A DNA stretch of 64,000 nt from G963556115 sp963677015 (GTDB lineage Bacteria > Planctomycetota > SZUA-567), in assembly GCA_963677015.1 (NCBI GenBank), contig OY781533.1, forward strand, positions 372,001 through 436,000. Direction: 5' to 3'. Each line of letters starts with the position of its first letter. Position 1 is the stretch's first letter. This document shows, piece by piece, positions 15,638 to 25,151 of this stretch. The position numbers and the translations under genes are program-made. The notes beneath the pieces were generated by a model. The model did no database searches. It was not told the origin of the DNA and was given only the letters and a program-made list of their open reading frames with translations.

Positions 15638-17485
15638 ATGTGTGGAATAGTTGGATATATCGGTAATGGACAGGCGGTTGAGGCGGTGGTGAAGGGCTTG
15701 AAGAGCCTGGAATACCGTGGTTATGATTCGGCTGGTTGTGCCTGGAGAAGCGGCGGGAAGATTGAGGTAGTAAAAACCAGAGGACGTGTAGCGGATCTTG
15801 AAGCGGCTTTACCTGCGGGAATCAGCAGTGATGAAGCTATCGGGCATACCCGCTGGGCGACGCATGGAGCGCCTCTGGACTGTAACGCGCATCCGCATTT
15901 TTCTCCGGATAAACGTATTGTGCTGGTTCATAACGGAATAATAGATAATTATGTTGAACTTCGCCGTGAACTGATAGCCGCAGGGGCATCGGAGACAGAT
16001 TTTCTTTCCGATACCGACTCAGAAATTATTGCACACCTTATCGCTTCGGTTTATGCTGGTGATCTGCTGGCTGCTGTCGAGAAGATTTTACCGCGTCTTG
16101 ACGGCGCTTACGCAATGGCGGTGCTGGCAGCGGATGAGCCGGGCAAAATTGTGGCGGTTAGAAAGGGAAGTCCGCTCGCTGTAGGTCTGGCTGATTCTGC
16201 TGTTATTCTCGGCTCTGATGCGGTGCCAATTCTACCCCATACCAATAAGGTTATTTTCCTCGATGATAATCAGGTCGCGGTCTGCACCCATGAAGGGCTG
16301 ACGCTGCGTCAGGATGGCCATGAGATAGAACCCGATGTGACGACGATAAGCTGGAGTCCGGAAGCGGCACAGAAGGGCGGCTATAAGCATTTTATGCTCA
16401 AGGAAATTTTTGAGCAGCCACAGATATTGACCAATCTTGTACGCCAGAAAATCGAAGTTCCCAAAACGGTTGATGGCGAGCCGATTTTTCATCTGGAGGA
16501 TCTTGGTGTTCCTGATGAGTATTTTAAGGGTGTGAGCAGAATTGTTCTAGTGGCGCAGGGGACGGCTTATCATGCCGGAATGATCGGGCGCAATTTGATT
16601 GAACGTACCGCTCGGATACCGAGTTATGCTGAATATGCGGCTGATTTTTACTATCGTAATCCTATTCTTGATCCTTCGGTACTGGTTATTGCCATTACTC
16701 AGTCGGGTGAGACTATGGATACGCTGCATGCAGTGAGAAGTGCCAGAGAGAATAACTGTAAGGTAATAAGTATTGTCAATACCGTCGGTTCTACAATTGC
16801 CCGTGAATCTGACGGTGTGTTTTATATGCACTGTGGTCCGGAGATAGGGGTGGCGAGTACCAAGGCTTTTACTTCTATGATTGCCAGTCTGTATATTCTG
16901 GCACTGAAAATGGCGCAGGTGCGGGGAAGTATTGATTCGTATGATCTGTCCAGAAGAACCAAGGATCTGATGCAGGTCGGGCCGCGGGTGGAAGCGGTCC
17001 TGGCTACTGCAAATTATATAAAACTGATTGCTATGAAATACAAGGACGCCAGTAATTTTCTCTTTTTGGGGCGTGGTACCAGCTGGCCGCTGGCTATGGA
17101 GGGTGCGCTCAAATTAAAAGAGGTCAGTTATATTCATGCTGAGGGGTATGACGCTGCTGAGATGAAGCATGGGCCGATTGCACTGATTGATGAAAATATG
17201 CCGTGTCTCTTTATTGCGCTTAAAGGGCGCAGGTATGATAAGGTCATAAGTAATATTCAGGAGGTTAAGGCACGGGGCGGGAAGGTTATTGCCATTGCCA
17301 GTCATGATGATAATACAATTAGCGAAATGGTTGATGATGTGATTTATGTCCGCGCTGAAAGCGGGGTTATGAATAGTATTGTCTGTTCTTTGCCGTTGCA
17401 GATTATGGCTTATTATATTGCCGATGCACGGGGCTGTGATGTCGATAAACCAAAGAATCTGGCCAAGAGTGTGACTGTTGAATAA
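15638..17485 (+). CDS. glmS: Glutamine-fructose-6-phosphate aminotransferase (isomerising)
   Basis: GlmS makes glucosamine-6-phosphate, the entry point to peptidoglycan and LPS amino sugars. The mature N-terminus CGIVGYIG supplies the glutaminase nucleophile, followed by GHTRWATHGAP and VHNGIIDN. The isomerase half has two SIS domains (AQGTAYHAGMIG, TQSGETMDTL, EGALKLKEVSYIHAEGYDAAEMKHGPIALI), and the protein ends KSVTVE as usual. ATG 15638 is needed to expose the Cys; the GTG at 15629 would put it inside. No ribozyme-type glmS element is seen in the leader. Confidence 0.97.
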   Translation: MCGIVGYIGNGQAVEAVVKGLKSLEYRGYDSAGCAWRSGGKIEVVKTRGRVADLEAALPAGISSDEAIGHTRWATHGAPLDCNAHPHFSPDKRIVLVHNGIIDNYVELRRELIAAGASETDFLSDTDSEIIAHLIASVYAGDLLAAVEKILPRLDGAYAMAVLAADEPGKIVAVRKGSPLAVGLADSAVILGSDAVPILPHTNKVIFLDDNQVAVCTHEGLTLRQDGHEIEPDVTTISWSPEAAQKGGYKHFMLKEIFEQPQILTNLVRQKIEVPKTVDGEPIFHLEDLGVPDEYFKGVSRIVLVAQGTAYHAGMIGRNLIERTARIPSYAEYAADFYYRNPILDPSVLVIAITQSGETMDTLHAVRSARENNCKVISIVNTVGSTIARESDGVFYMHCGPEIGVASTKAFTSMIASLYILALKMAQVRGSIDSYDLSRRTKDLMQVGPRVEAVLATANYIKLIAMKYKDASNFLFLGRGTSWPLAMEGALKLKEVSYIHAEGYDAAEMKHGPIALIDENMPCLFIALKGRRYDKVISNIQEVKARGGKVIAIASHDDNTISEMVDDVIYVRAESGVMNSIVCSLPLQIMAYYIADARGCDVDKPKNLAKSVTVE

Positions 17486-17520
17486 GACGGTATTCAAGTT
17501 GATTGAGGATGTTATCTGAA

Positions 17521-17553
17521 TTGTGCAGCTCTTTCGAGCTGTACAATTTTTTT
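17521..17553 (+). terminator. Rho-independent terminator after glmS
   Basis: TTGTGCAGCTC pairs with GAGCTGTACAA (one G-T pair) around TTTC, followed by seven T. Confidence 0.93.
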
Positions 17554-17639
17554 ATGATTTTGTTGTGGTGAAGAGATTATTATGTCGATAGCAGTAGTAG
17601 AAATATTTAATGCGGTTTATTTCACTATGGAGATTTATA

Positions 17640-17996
17640 ATGTCTGATTTTGAAGAATTAAAGAACAGTGAGTTGTGGATCAAGGGAAGAGAACTTGGTG
17701 CCAGCATTGTGCGTTTTGATACAGTATTGTGTGAAAGTGATCAGGGGCTGTATGAGCAGACTCAGGATATGCTGAAGTATGTTATTGCCGCTCATATTGA
17801 AAGCAGTACACAGGAGAAGCTGAATCTCTATCATAATGCTGCAGCGGAGTGCCGGACAATAATAGATGTGTTGAATAACTGGGCTAAAGATAACTATAAC
17901 AGTTTTGATATTGTGGCACCGATTATTTTTAAGCTCAACGATTATATTGATATTGTTTGTATTGAAGCAAAGAATCTTCAGCGTAAATCAGCATAA
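17640..17996 (+). CDS. Four-helix-bundle (S23-like) hypothetical protein
   Basis: The 118-residue protein starts at ATG 17640 with GGAG nine bases upstream. It is all-helical by appearance. The opening LKNSELWIKGRELGASIV, then QTQDMLKYVIAAHIES and AAAECRTIIDVLNNW, resembles the four-helix-bundle/S23 family that includes intervening-sequence proteins of 23S rRNA and diversity-retroelement accessory proteins. No rRNA gene or reverse transcriptase is nearby, so its role here is unknown. The resemblance is moderate only. Confidence 0.55.
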   Translation: MSDFEELKNSELWIKGRELGASIVRFDTVLCESDQGLYEQTQDMLKYVIAAHIESSTQEKLNLYHNAAAECRTIIDVLNNWAKDNYNSFDIVAPIIFKLNDYIDIVCIEAKNLQRKSA

Positions 17997-18177
17997 CGAC
18001 GTTATTTTTAAGCTGCTTTTTTCGGGGCATTCCGGTTTGCGGGGTGCCCTGATTATTTTATTAGCGGAAATTCAAACAAAAATAAATATTCTCTAAAGTT
18101 GTTTTTCAACTTTAACCGATAAAGTAGTAATAAATTATTATCGGTCATCAGGGTCCGGGAGGCCAGAAGGAGAAATT

Positions 18178-19263
18178 ATGGAATTGACTCAGCATTTGTA
18201 TTTGAAAATAGGTTCCAATGTCAGAGGTCCTGTTTCAGCGAATGTACTGCATAGAATGTTTAAGGAGAAGGAGATTGACAGTTCGGCTATGTTCTCTTTT
18301 GATGGGAATAAATGGGCGTCAATAACCAAACTGTTCTCTTCAAAAGCTGCTAAAAAAGCTCATGAAAGTTCGAATGATACCGGTGAGCAGGGAGATGATC
18401 CTCTAAAGGTGAATACCTCGTCAAATGTCGGTACCTGTATTCCAGAGCTTTTGAAACGGGTAAATAGAGCTTCAGTCATTTTAAACAAGAGCTTTTCTTT
18501 TATGACCTACCTTGTTTTCGCCGCTTGCAGTATAGTGTTTTCCATGGGGATTTGTCTTGCATTACGATTTATGCTGCCAGCATTCAGCCCGCTATTGCAC
18601 ATTGCTATGGGGGTCGTGCCGGCTATACTTATGGCTGGGGTTGCGGCGCATTTTTTCGGTAATTTTTATATTAAGACTTTAACCAAGCTTTCTCTTAAGG
18701 AGAAATATTCTCTGGCTATTCATGTTCCCTGGGAGAACGCCCCTGAGGAATGGGGGCAGCCACTGGCAAAATGGCTGTATCTTAATGACTGGTTAATCGA
18801 TAGTAATACTGGGGATATGCTTCCGTATGTGAGGGCTTTTGTTACAGGAGTGACACCAAATACTGTAGATGATGAGGTAGATCTTTGGAAAAATATTCTA
18901 CAGGGCAGCAAGAAAAGTTTTGATCCTTCTGTCGGGCGTTCTGTCAGAGAATTGGCGTGTTTACAGCGCCTTCCAGCCTGGACCGCAGAGATTACTCCCG
19001 GAATGAATCTGCATGAATTGGAAAAATCATTAGGGAGTGCCGGCAGAAAATGGGCTTTAAGCCTGCTCAAGAGGGCCGCGGCTCGAAGAAAAGATCTGCA
19101 GGAAGCTGCTCAAAGCGGTGATCTTGATCAGGTTATCTTTGAATTTTTCTGTTCAAAACTTGCTGATGGTCGGGAGTGTCTGCTGGTAATTATCAGTAAT
19201 CATGGCGGTAGTGACCGCAAAGAAAGAAAACTTGCTGCTGCTAATAAAGAGCGTGCTGCATAA
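18178..19263 (+). CDS. GYF_2-domain membrane protein
   Basis: Residues 6-55 (LYLKIGSNVRGPVSANVLHRMF to NKWASITKLF) match the GYF_2 pattern with the G-P dipeptide and final W, a fold thought to bind peptides. Two transmembrane helices follow at about 108-128 and 137-158. The cytoplasmic C-terminal 200 residues are helical, contain several Trp, and end in a basic Ala-rich tail. GGAGGCCAGAAGGAG (18159-18173) precedes ATG 18178. No catalytic motif is visible. Orientation and partner are unknown. Confidence 0.7.
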   Translation: MELTQHLYLKIGSNVRGPVSANVLHRMFKEKEIDSSAMFSFDGNKWASITKLFSSKAAKKAHESSNDTGEQGDDPLKVNTSSNVGTCIPELLKRVNRASVILNKSFSFMTYLVFAACSIVFSMGICLALRFMLPAFSPLLHIAMGVVPAILMAGVAAHFFGNFYIKTLTKLSLKEKYSLAIHVPWENAPEEWGQPLAKWLYLNDWLIDSNTGDMLPYVRAFVTGVTPNTVDDEVDLWKNILQGSKKSFDPSVGRSVRELACLQRLPAWTAEITPGMNLHELEKSLGSAGRKWALSLLKRAAARRKDLQEAAQSGDLDQVIFEFFCSKLADGRECLLVIISNHGGSDRKERKLAAANKERAA

Positions 19264-19300
19264 AATTATCACAGGTAATTTCAGTCAAAACCGGTCTTAC

Positions 19301-19338
19301 AAGACTCTGCCTTTTTTTAAAAAAAAGGCAGGGTTCTT
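19301..19338. terminator. Long imperfect inverted repeat, possible two-way terminator
   Basis: AAGACTCTGCC plus a T-run is mirrored by an A-run plus GGCAGGGTTCTT. The core CTGCCTTTTTTT pairs with AAAAAAAGGCAG. It lies 40 bases after the GYF_2 gene and could form a terminator-like hairpin, although the U-run is inside the stem rather than after it. Confidence 0.4.
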
Positions 19339-19398
19339 GAATTATACAGATTCATTATGTAAGATAGACTGGTTGGGTCATAGTGTAAAGGTGTAGGT

Positions 19399-20646
19399 AT
19401 GCTGAATTCAGATAACAAGCGAGAGTTTATCGCCTTTCCAGATGGATTTGTCTGGGGATGCGCGACCAGTCCTACACAGGTTGAGGGTGATACTGTCAAC
19501 GAATGGGATGATTTTATTGCCAAAGACGGAAGTCGGGCAGATGATGCGAGTAAGCACTGGCAGAGATATAAGTATGATTTTAATTGCCTGGCTTCAATGA
19601 ATCTTAATGCTTATCGAATGGGCTTTGACTGGGCTCGACTCCAGCCCGGGCCGAAAGAACCGCTTGAGCGGGATATAAAACTACGCTATATGGAGATGCT
19701 GGCTGAACTCCGGAGTCTGGGAATTGAGCCGTATCTTACTCTGTTTCATCATGCCTGTCCAAAATGGTTTCGTGATCTTGGGGGCTGGTTGAATCCTGAA
19801 AGTCCGGATCTCTTTGCTGACTTTGTCCGACGTGTGGTAATCCTTACTGACAGCGAAGTCAAATTCTGGATTCCTATAAATGAACCGAGCTGTTATGCTT
19901 TTCTGGCTTATATCGCCGGAGTCTTCCCGCCAAGAAAAAAAGGGCGTTTGTCCAGTTATGCCCAGGCGTTGAAAAATATGCGTAAGGGGCATGCGCTGGC
20001 GTATCAGGAGATAAAGCATTTTGATCCTGAAGCCCAGGTCGGCGCCAGTTGTCTGTCCAAACAGGTGCTCCCGTTCAGGCGCTGGCATTTTATTGACAGT
20101 ATCAGTTCTTCGATTGTTAAACGGGTCTTTGGAATCAGGAATCTCGAGGGGTTTGTGGATTTTGAAGGTGAACGTGTCGCTGACTTTATCGGAGTAAATT
20201 TTCACGGAAAGATCAGAACCAGAGGTTTCTCTGCATTGTCACCGATTTTTGTAAAGAAACCGCTGCTGAAGAAGCACAATATTGACTGTGATGATATGTG
20301 GGAACAGGACTCTTCCTGGATTCCGGAGTGTCTGGAGCAGATATCAGCTGAATATAAAATACCCTTGTATGTTACCGGTCACGGTGTGGCGACACAGGAT
20401 GAGGGCTTGCGTGTCCGGCAGATAAAGGCGCATCTGCTGCAGTGTAATAAAGCGATAGCAAATGGTGTTGATCTTAGAGGGTATTTTTACTGGTCATTGC
20501 TGGATAATTTTGAGTGGGGTGAAGGCTTGTCCCGGCATTTTGGATTGGTATCGGTGGCTTTTGACGATCCTATCCGTAGAAGAGATATCAGACGCAGTGG
20601 CTGTGTTTTCGGTGAGATTGCCAGAAAAAATGGTTTTGAGATATAA
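19399..20646 (+). CDS. GH1 family beta-glycosidase-like protein lacking the nucleophile Glu
   Basis: The 415-residue protein has the GH1 (beta-alpha)8 landmarks: FVWGCATSPTQVEGD, the substrate-binding HH pair in TLFHHACP, acid/base Glu162 in PINEPSCY and FYWSLLDNFEWGEG near the end. The nucleophile motif, normally TENG, reads VTGHGVA at residues 325-331, so the catalytic Glu is Gly327. The DNA (ggt cac ggt) makes a single-base error unlikely, because GAA/GAG to GGT needs two changes. The protein is probably not a normal retaining hydrolase; it could be a binding protein or use another mechanism. It may use ATG 19399 without a strong ribosome binding site. Confidence 0.88.
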   Translation: MLNSDNKREFIAFPDGFVWGCATSPTQVEGDTVNEWDDFIAKDGSRADDASKHWQRYKYDFNCLASMNLNAYRMGFDWARLQPGPKEPLERDIKLRYMEMLAELRSLGIEPYLTLFHHACPKWFRDLGGWLNPESPDLFADFVRRVVILTDSEVKFWIPINEPSCYAFLAYIAGVFPPRKKGRLSSYAQALKNMRKGHALAYQEIKHFDPEAQVGASCLSKQVLPFRRWHFIDSISSSIVKRVFGIRNLEGFVDFEGERVADFIGVNFHGKIRTRGFSALSPIFVKKPLLKKHNIDCDDMWEQDSSWIPECLEQISAEYKIPLYVTGHGVATQDEGLRVRQIKAHLLQCNKAIANGVDLRGYFYWSLLDNFEWGEGLSRHFGLVSVAFDDPIRRRDIRRSGCVFGEIARKNGFEI

Positions 20647-20780
20647 TCTTTAAATATGACCGATAAGTTCTGCGGGCTTTTTTGAGATTGGTGCACCGGG
20701 AATCAGGTTCTCGCATGACGCAGCATAGAAGAATAAATGTACGGCGGTGCTGCTATTTTTTTCAGGAGCAGATTGATTGT

Positions 20781-21188
20781 TTATATATCATCAATCTGTC
20801 CCTTCAAGGTAATATTTCCGCATTTCGGGCAGCAGAAAGCTTTTACTTGTATTGCTGAATCTTTCCAGACGGAGAATTTGCTTTTTTTAGGCTTGAATAC
20901 AAGCTCTCCAAGCGCTGATAGATTTCCCTGTATCAGCTCTGAATGTCCACACACCTGACAACTGTCAGGATCATCTGAGAAATTGGATTTACTGGCTACG
21001 CGTTCAACAACCTTATCAAGATCTTCTTCTTTAAACCGCGTACTTTTGCCAACTTTGTAGTATGTTATCTTACCGCTTCGCATCCAGCGGAACATGGTCT
21101 GTTCACTTATCTCAAGATATTTGCATGCCTCGGAGATTGTCAGCCACTTTACTGCTGGTGTAACTTCATCCTGATTTGAATCTGGCAT
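20781..21188 (-). CDS. HTH (excisionase-type) DNA-binding protein with C-terminal zinc ribbon
   Basis: The likely start is the ATG at 21188, which has AAGGA six bases upstream; a GTG at 21254 has none. Residues about 14-60 form a winged-helix domain of the excisionase/MerR-like HTH_17 type (WLTISEACKYLEIS, FRWMRSGKITYYKVG, RFKEEDL). The C-terminal part has two CxxC pairs (CQVCGH, CPKCGN) that should bind zinc. There is no integrase or phage gene nearby, so it is more likely a cellular regulator than an excisionase. Confidence 0.8.
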   Translation of the reverse strand: MPDSNQDEVTPAVKWLTISEACKYLEISEQTMFRWMRSGKITYYKVGKSTRFKEEDLDKVVERVASKSNFSDDPDSCQVCGHSELIQGNLSALGELVFKPKKSKFSVWKDSAIQVKAFCCPKCGNITLKGQIDDI

Positions 21189-21395
21189 GAATGATCCTTC
21201 ATTGGTAAAATTATCTGTATATTGCAAAATTTGAGGTTTAACTATTATATTCACTCATAGTAATAGTATAATTTCAGAATTAAAATTATCAAGAAAAATT
21301 CTTAAGAGGGATAATATAACGCTAACAAATAAGGAAAATGACTCTATGTTCATGTAATTTTTAGTAGAAAAAAGCGTAAAATAACAATTATACAG

Positions 21396-21424
21396 TTGTT
21401 GAAAAAAAATTATCTTGGTAGAAT
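21396..21424 (+). promoter_or_regulatory. Possible sigma70-type promoter of the PfkB gene
   Basis: TTGTTG (21396-21401), 17-base spacer, TAGAAT (21419-21424). It lies in a 292-base AT-rich divergent gap that holds nothing else recognisable. Confidence 0.4.
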
Positions 21425-21480
21425 TAATATTATCACTAATTGTAGTGACGTGAAATTGAGTTATGAAAGAAAGTTATTTT

Positions 21481-22464
21481 ATGAGTAAGAAGTTTTTGGG
21501 AATAGGTTCTCCAATAGTTGATCTTCTGGCAAAAGTTGAAGACGATTTTATTGATAGTATTCCGGGTGAAAAGGGTGGAATGGAGTTGGTTTCTGCTGCT
21601 CAAATGATTTCAATAATAGATATGCTGGATGACGATCCCGTTAAAGCGTGTGGTGGCTCGGCGGCGAATACTACCTTTGCTGCAGCCAGGCTGGGAATTG
21701 ATGCGAGTTTTCTCGGGCAGCTTGGTAAAGACGCAGATGGTGAGTTTTATACAAAATCATTTGTGGCGCACGGCGGTGATGATTCGCGGTTTAAATATAT
21801 ATCCAGTGTGCATACCGCCAGATGTCTGAGTCTGGTTACACCGGATTCAGAACGGACTATGCGTACAGATCTTGGGGCTGCGGCTCTATTGGATCCTGAG
21901 TCTATTACTCTTGAAGATTTTGCCGGTATAGATTTTGTGCACGTTGAAGGTTATCTGCTTTTTAATCCTGATTTGGCATTAAAAGTTTTGCAGACAGCAA
22001 AAGAGGCCGGTTGTGCCGTGAGTCTTGATCTTGGTGCTTTTGAAGTAGTGCGCAGTGGAAGAGACCGGCTGGACGATCTGCTCCGTAATTATGTGGATTA
22101 TGTCTTTGCGAATGAAGATGAGTCGAAGGCTTTTACAGGTAGTGATGATCCATTGGCCGGACTGGAACCACTGGGAGAGTTGTGTAAGGTTGCTGTAGTC
22201 AAACTTGGTGCTGCAGGAGTCTGGGCTGTTGAAAAGGGTCTGGAACCGATATTTGTTCCGGCTTATAAAGCGGATAAAGTGGTGGATACTACGGGAACCG
22301 GTGATTACTGGGCTGCAGGGTTTATCTGGGGGGTACTCGAAGGTAAATCGCTTGCAGATGCGGTTAGAGCCGGGGCGCTTTTAGGGTGTGAAGCAGTTCA
22401 GCAGTTGGGCGCTGATCTTGAGGACGCAGCCTGGGAGAGAATTTACAAAGCGCTGGATTTATGA
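21481..22464 (+). CDS. PfkB-family sugar/nucleoside kinase
   Basis: The protein (327 residues from ATG 21481; 333 from ATG 21463) carries the two PfkB signatures: GGSAANTTFAAARLG near the N-terminus and DTTGTGDYWAAGF with the catalytic Asp near the C-terminus. The overall pattern (GIGSPIVDLLAKVED, LGQLGKDADGEFY, VKLGAAGVW) is close to adenosine/ribokinase-like members of unknown substrate. Length is normal. It is a lone gene upstream of the chemosensory block. Confidence 0.9.
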   Translation: MSKKFLGIGSPIVDLLAKVEDDFIDSIPGEKGGMELVSAAQMISIIDMLDDDPVKACGGSAANTTFAAARLGIDASFLGQLGKDADGEFYTKSFVAHGGDDSRFKYISSVHTARCLSLVTPDSERTMRTDLGAAALLDPESITLEDFAGIDFVHVEGYLLFNPDLALKVLQTAKEAGCAVSLDLGAFEVVRSGRDRLDDLLRNYVDYVFANEDESKAFTGSDDPLAGLEPLGELCKVAVVKLGAAGVWAVEKGLEPIFVPAYKADKVVDTTGTGDYWAAGFIWGVLEGKSLADAVRAGALLGCEAVQQLGADLEDAAWERIYKALDL

Positions 22465-22598
22465 ATTTACCGGTAGGGCTCCAAATTGAAATTTGACGTT
22501 ATTAATATTGTAATTAAGTAATATTATGTGGTATGTTTATGCTGCAGGCAGTTGTAGCTTGATGTTCGTTTTCAGTGTTGGTTTGTGGTGGAAAACTC

Positions 22599-24623
22599 AT
22601 GGATAAGATCGAAGAATATAAAAATTTTGAGAATATTTTTTCAAAATATGCCTCGGAGATTGAGATCTTCATTCCCAATAAAAATGAGCGCATAGGCAGA
22701 CAGCAGCTTCTGTCTATGGTCAAACGTTTTTCGTTTCTTAACAGTGAGGCGGAGAAGATAGAGTTTAATTTTATTGTTGAGACTACAAGCCTTATTATCG
22801 AGTTTCTGGCCAAGGATGAAAATATCGGTGAAAAGTTTCATGAGCTTGGTCATATAATTATTGAAACTCTCAAACTAAGTGTGGCTCTTACTGTAAGTAT
22901 GCTTGAAGGTGAGCCCGTACCTGCAGATTATGAAGATATGCTTCTTGATGCTCTAAAGAGCATATTGATCCAACATACTGAGGGCGGCAATATTAATTAT
23001 AACTGCAAGCAGTGGGTTCTGGTTGTTGATGACGAGAGTATAATTCGTACTTATATTGAAGATATTCTCTTCAACGAAGGTTATCTGGTGCTCGGTGCTT
23101 CCAACGGGCTTGAGGCCAAGACGGTAGTGAGTACAGGTTTCTTTGATATTGTTTTCACCGATATTAATATGCCGTTTTTCAGTGGGCTCGAACTTCTTGA
23201 GTATATACGTGAGAGCAGTATAAGTGTTGATGTTATTGTTGTTACCGGTTATGCATCGGTTAAATCCGCTTCTCTGGCAATTCATCATGGGGCCTATGAC
23301 TATATAACCAAACCTTTTAATGGGCCGGAAGATATTCTGAATTCTGCTGAACGGGCAATGCAGCATCGTATATTGATCAAGAGCAATGAAACTCTGGTCA
23401 AGGAGATGCGTGAGAGTAATCTCAAACTTTCACGTTATGCAACAGGATTGGAAGATGCCTTAAACAGTCTTGAAGAAAAGAATAATGCGTTGATAAAAGC
23501 TGAAAGAATGGCAACTCTGGGTGTACTGGTTGCCGGGTTGGCGCATGAAATTAATAATCCTACCACCTTTATACGCGGTAATATTCAGACACTCAAAAAA
23601 TTCTGGGATATTATCTCTTCCCGTCTTGTTTATGATAGTTCTGATCCTGAAAAGGGTAAGCTTGATTATATTATGAAAGAGACGCCGATACTCCTTGATG
23701 ATATGATGATCGGGACGGATCGTATTGCAAAAATCACCGGTGGTCTGCGGGTCTTCGCGCGTGTTGACGGCGCTTCGGATAAGATGGATAAATGTGAGGT
23801 GGTAGATATTGTTGATGGTGCGATATCTGTGGTCAGTAACCGCCTTAAAAATGGTGTTGTGCTGGATAAGAAAATTGATAAGGTGCCTCAGGTGATTGTC
23901 TCACTGCAGCAGATGATACAGGTTTTGGTAAATCTGCTGATCAATGCACTGGATGCTATTGATAATCAGAGTGTCAAGCTGATTACGGTCAGGGTTTATG
24001 AGCGGGACGATGAAGTATGTATTGAGGTCATGGATAATGGTGATGGAATTCCCAAGCATATTCAGGATAAAATATTCGATCCGTTCTTTACTACCAAGTC
24101 GGTTGATAAGGGAACTGGTTTGGGGTTGAGTCTTTCTGAAGGAATCGTCTCGGTGCATGGCGGAGAGTTACGACTGGTTAATACCGGCCCCGATGGGACA
24201 GCTTTTGAAGTCCGTTTGCCGAAAACCTTTAAAAAGGAAGAATCAAAAGGAACACCGAAAGTTCTTTTCTTTATTGAACCGAGTTCGGTTTACCGTTCTT
24301 TTGAAACCGGTATTCGTGCTGCGAAGTGTTGTGACCTTGTTGCTGTGGAGCCGGCGGCTAGTGATGCGGGAATTATTGCTAGTGTGAGTTCTGAAGAGCC
24401 GAGAGTTGTTATTATTGATATGAAGCTGGGATGTCGGAACAATGGAAAACTGGTTAAAAGTATTAAGTCCGAAGTTGACAGAGATATTCGCATAATAGGT
24501 GTCGGTGATGGCAGAGTTGAGAATGTTGTTGAAGATGAACTGCAGCATATGGGATTTGACAGAGTGATTTTGTTGCCATGTAATTTGAGAAAAGTGTTGG
24601 TTACACTTGAAGAATTGTTATAA
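22599..24623 (+). CDS. Receiver-histidine kinase with degenerate C-terminal receiver
   Basis: The 674-residue soluble protein has a 138-residue unrecognised helical N-terminus. A receiver domain follows (about 139-255) with VVDDES, phospho-acceptor Asp188 in FTDINMP, VVTGYAS and ITKP. After a coiled coil comes a HisKA domain with His316 in GLAHEINNPTT, then an HATPase with NLLINALDAIDN, DNGDGIP and GTGLGLSL. The last 120 residues resemble a receiver fold (VLFFIEPSS, VVIIDMKLG) without clear acidic pocket residues. ATG 22599 has GGTGGA upstream; the frame is open to GTG 22575. The early His box with no transmembrane helix suggests cytoplasmic relay into the downstream single-domain regulator. 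Confidence 0.9.
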   Translation: MDKIEEYKNFENIFSKYASEIEIFIPNKNERIGRQQLLSMVKRFSFLNSEAEKIEFNFIVETTSLIIEFLAKDENIGEKFHELGHIIIETLKLSVALTVSMLEGEPVPADYEDMLLDALKSILIQHTEGGNINYNCKQWVLVVDDESIIRTYIEDILFNEGYLVLGASNGLEAKTVVSTGFFDIVFTDINMPFFSGLELLEYIRESSISVDVIVVTGYASVKSASLAIHHGAYDYITKPFNGPEDILNSAERAMQHRILIKSNETLVKEMRESNLKLSRYATGLEDALNSLEEKNNALIKAERMATLGVLVAGLAHEINNPTTFIRGNIQTLKKFWDIISSRLVYDSSDPEKGKLDYIMKETPILLDDMMIGTDRIAKITGGLRVFARVDGASDKMDKCEVVDIVDGAISVVSNRLKNGVVLDKKIDKVPQVIVSLQQMIQVLVNLLINALDAIDNQSVKLITVRVYERDDEVCIEVMDNGDGIPKHIQDKIFDPFFTTKSVDKGTGLGLSLSEGIVSVHGGELRLVNTGPDGTAFEVRLPKTFKKEESKGTPKVLFFIEPSSVYRSFETGIRAAKCCDLVAVEPAASDAGIIASVSSEEPRVVIIDMKLGCRNNGKLVKSIKSEVDRDIRIIGVGDGRVENVVEDELQHMGFDRVILLPCNLRKVLVTLEELL

Positions 24624-24695
24624 TTCTTTACGTGGTTTCTTGTTATGGTGGTGTTATAGTAGGATTGACTCTTAATTGTTGTTTAGGAGAATGGA

Positions 24696-25151
24696 ATGGA
24701 TATTGAGGGTGGCAACCTTGCAAACTCAAAGGTAAAAATCCTGATTGTCGATGATGAGGTGGATATTACAACGACTCTTAAACGTTATTTTGTGTTTGAG
24801 GGATATGATGTTGATGTGACCAACGACCCGTACTCAGCTCTTAAAATGATTCATGATGATAATTATCTTCTGGTAATATCCGATATCTCTATGCCGGGAA
24901 TGGATGGTATCGATCTGCTGCGGCGTATAAAAGAATATAATGGGATGATTCAGGTAGTTATGATTACCGGTTATGTCACGCTGGATAATATTCTTAATTG
25001 TCTGAGGCTTGGAGCAGATGATTGTTTTCTCAAACCGATACGTGATCTGGATGAGTTGAAGAATGCAGTTAATGAATGTACTGCTAAGTTGAATAAATGG
25101 CGTAGGTTGATGTCAGACATTGCCCATAATAAATCAGGTTATGAAGTCTAA
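24696..25151 (+). CDS. Single-domain response regulator
   Basis: The 151-residue protein is essentially one receiver: IVDDEVD acidic pocket, phospho-acceptor Asp63 in ISDISMPGMDG, MITGYV and FLKPI with the conserved Lys. No output domain follows. It overlaps cheA by one base (TAATG), so it is co-transcribed with it. The upstream kinase and CheA are both candidate phosphodonors. It may play a CheY-like role, but it lacks clear CheY-specific residues, so that is an inference. Confidence 0.9.
   Translation: MDIEGGNLANSKVKILIVDDEVDITTTLKRYFVFEGYDVDVTNDPYSALKMIHDDNYLLVISDISMPGMDGIDLLRRIKEYNGMIQVVMITGYVTLDNILNCLRLGADDCFLKPIRDLDELKNAVNECTAKLNKWRRLMSDIAHNKSGYEV

Noticed and set aside
20781..21188. 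Excisionase-like HTH gene as a sign of a prophage or integrative element
   Set aside because: No integrase, att-like repeats or phage genes are near; the added zinc ribbon and neighbours fit a cellular regulator.
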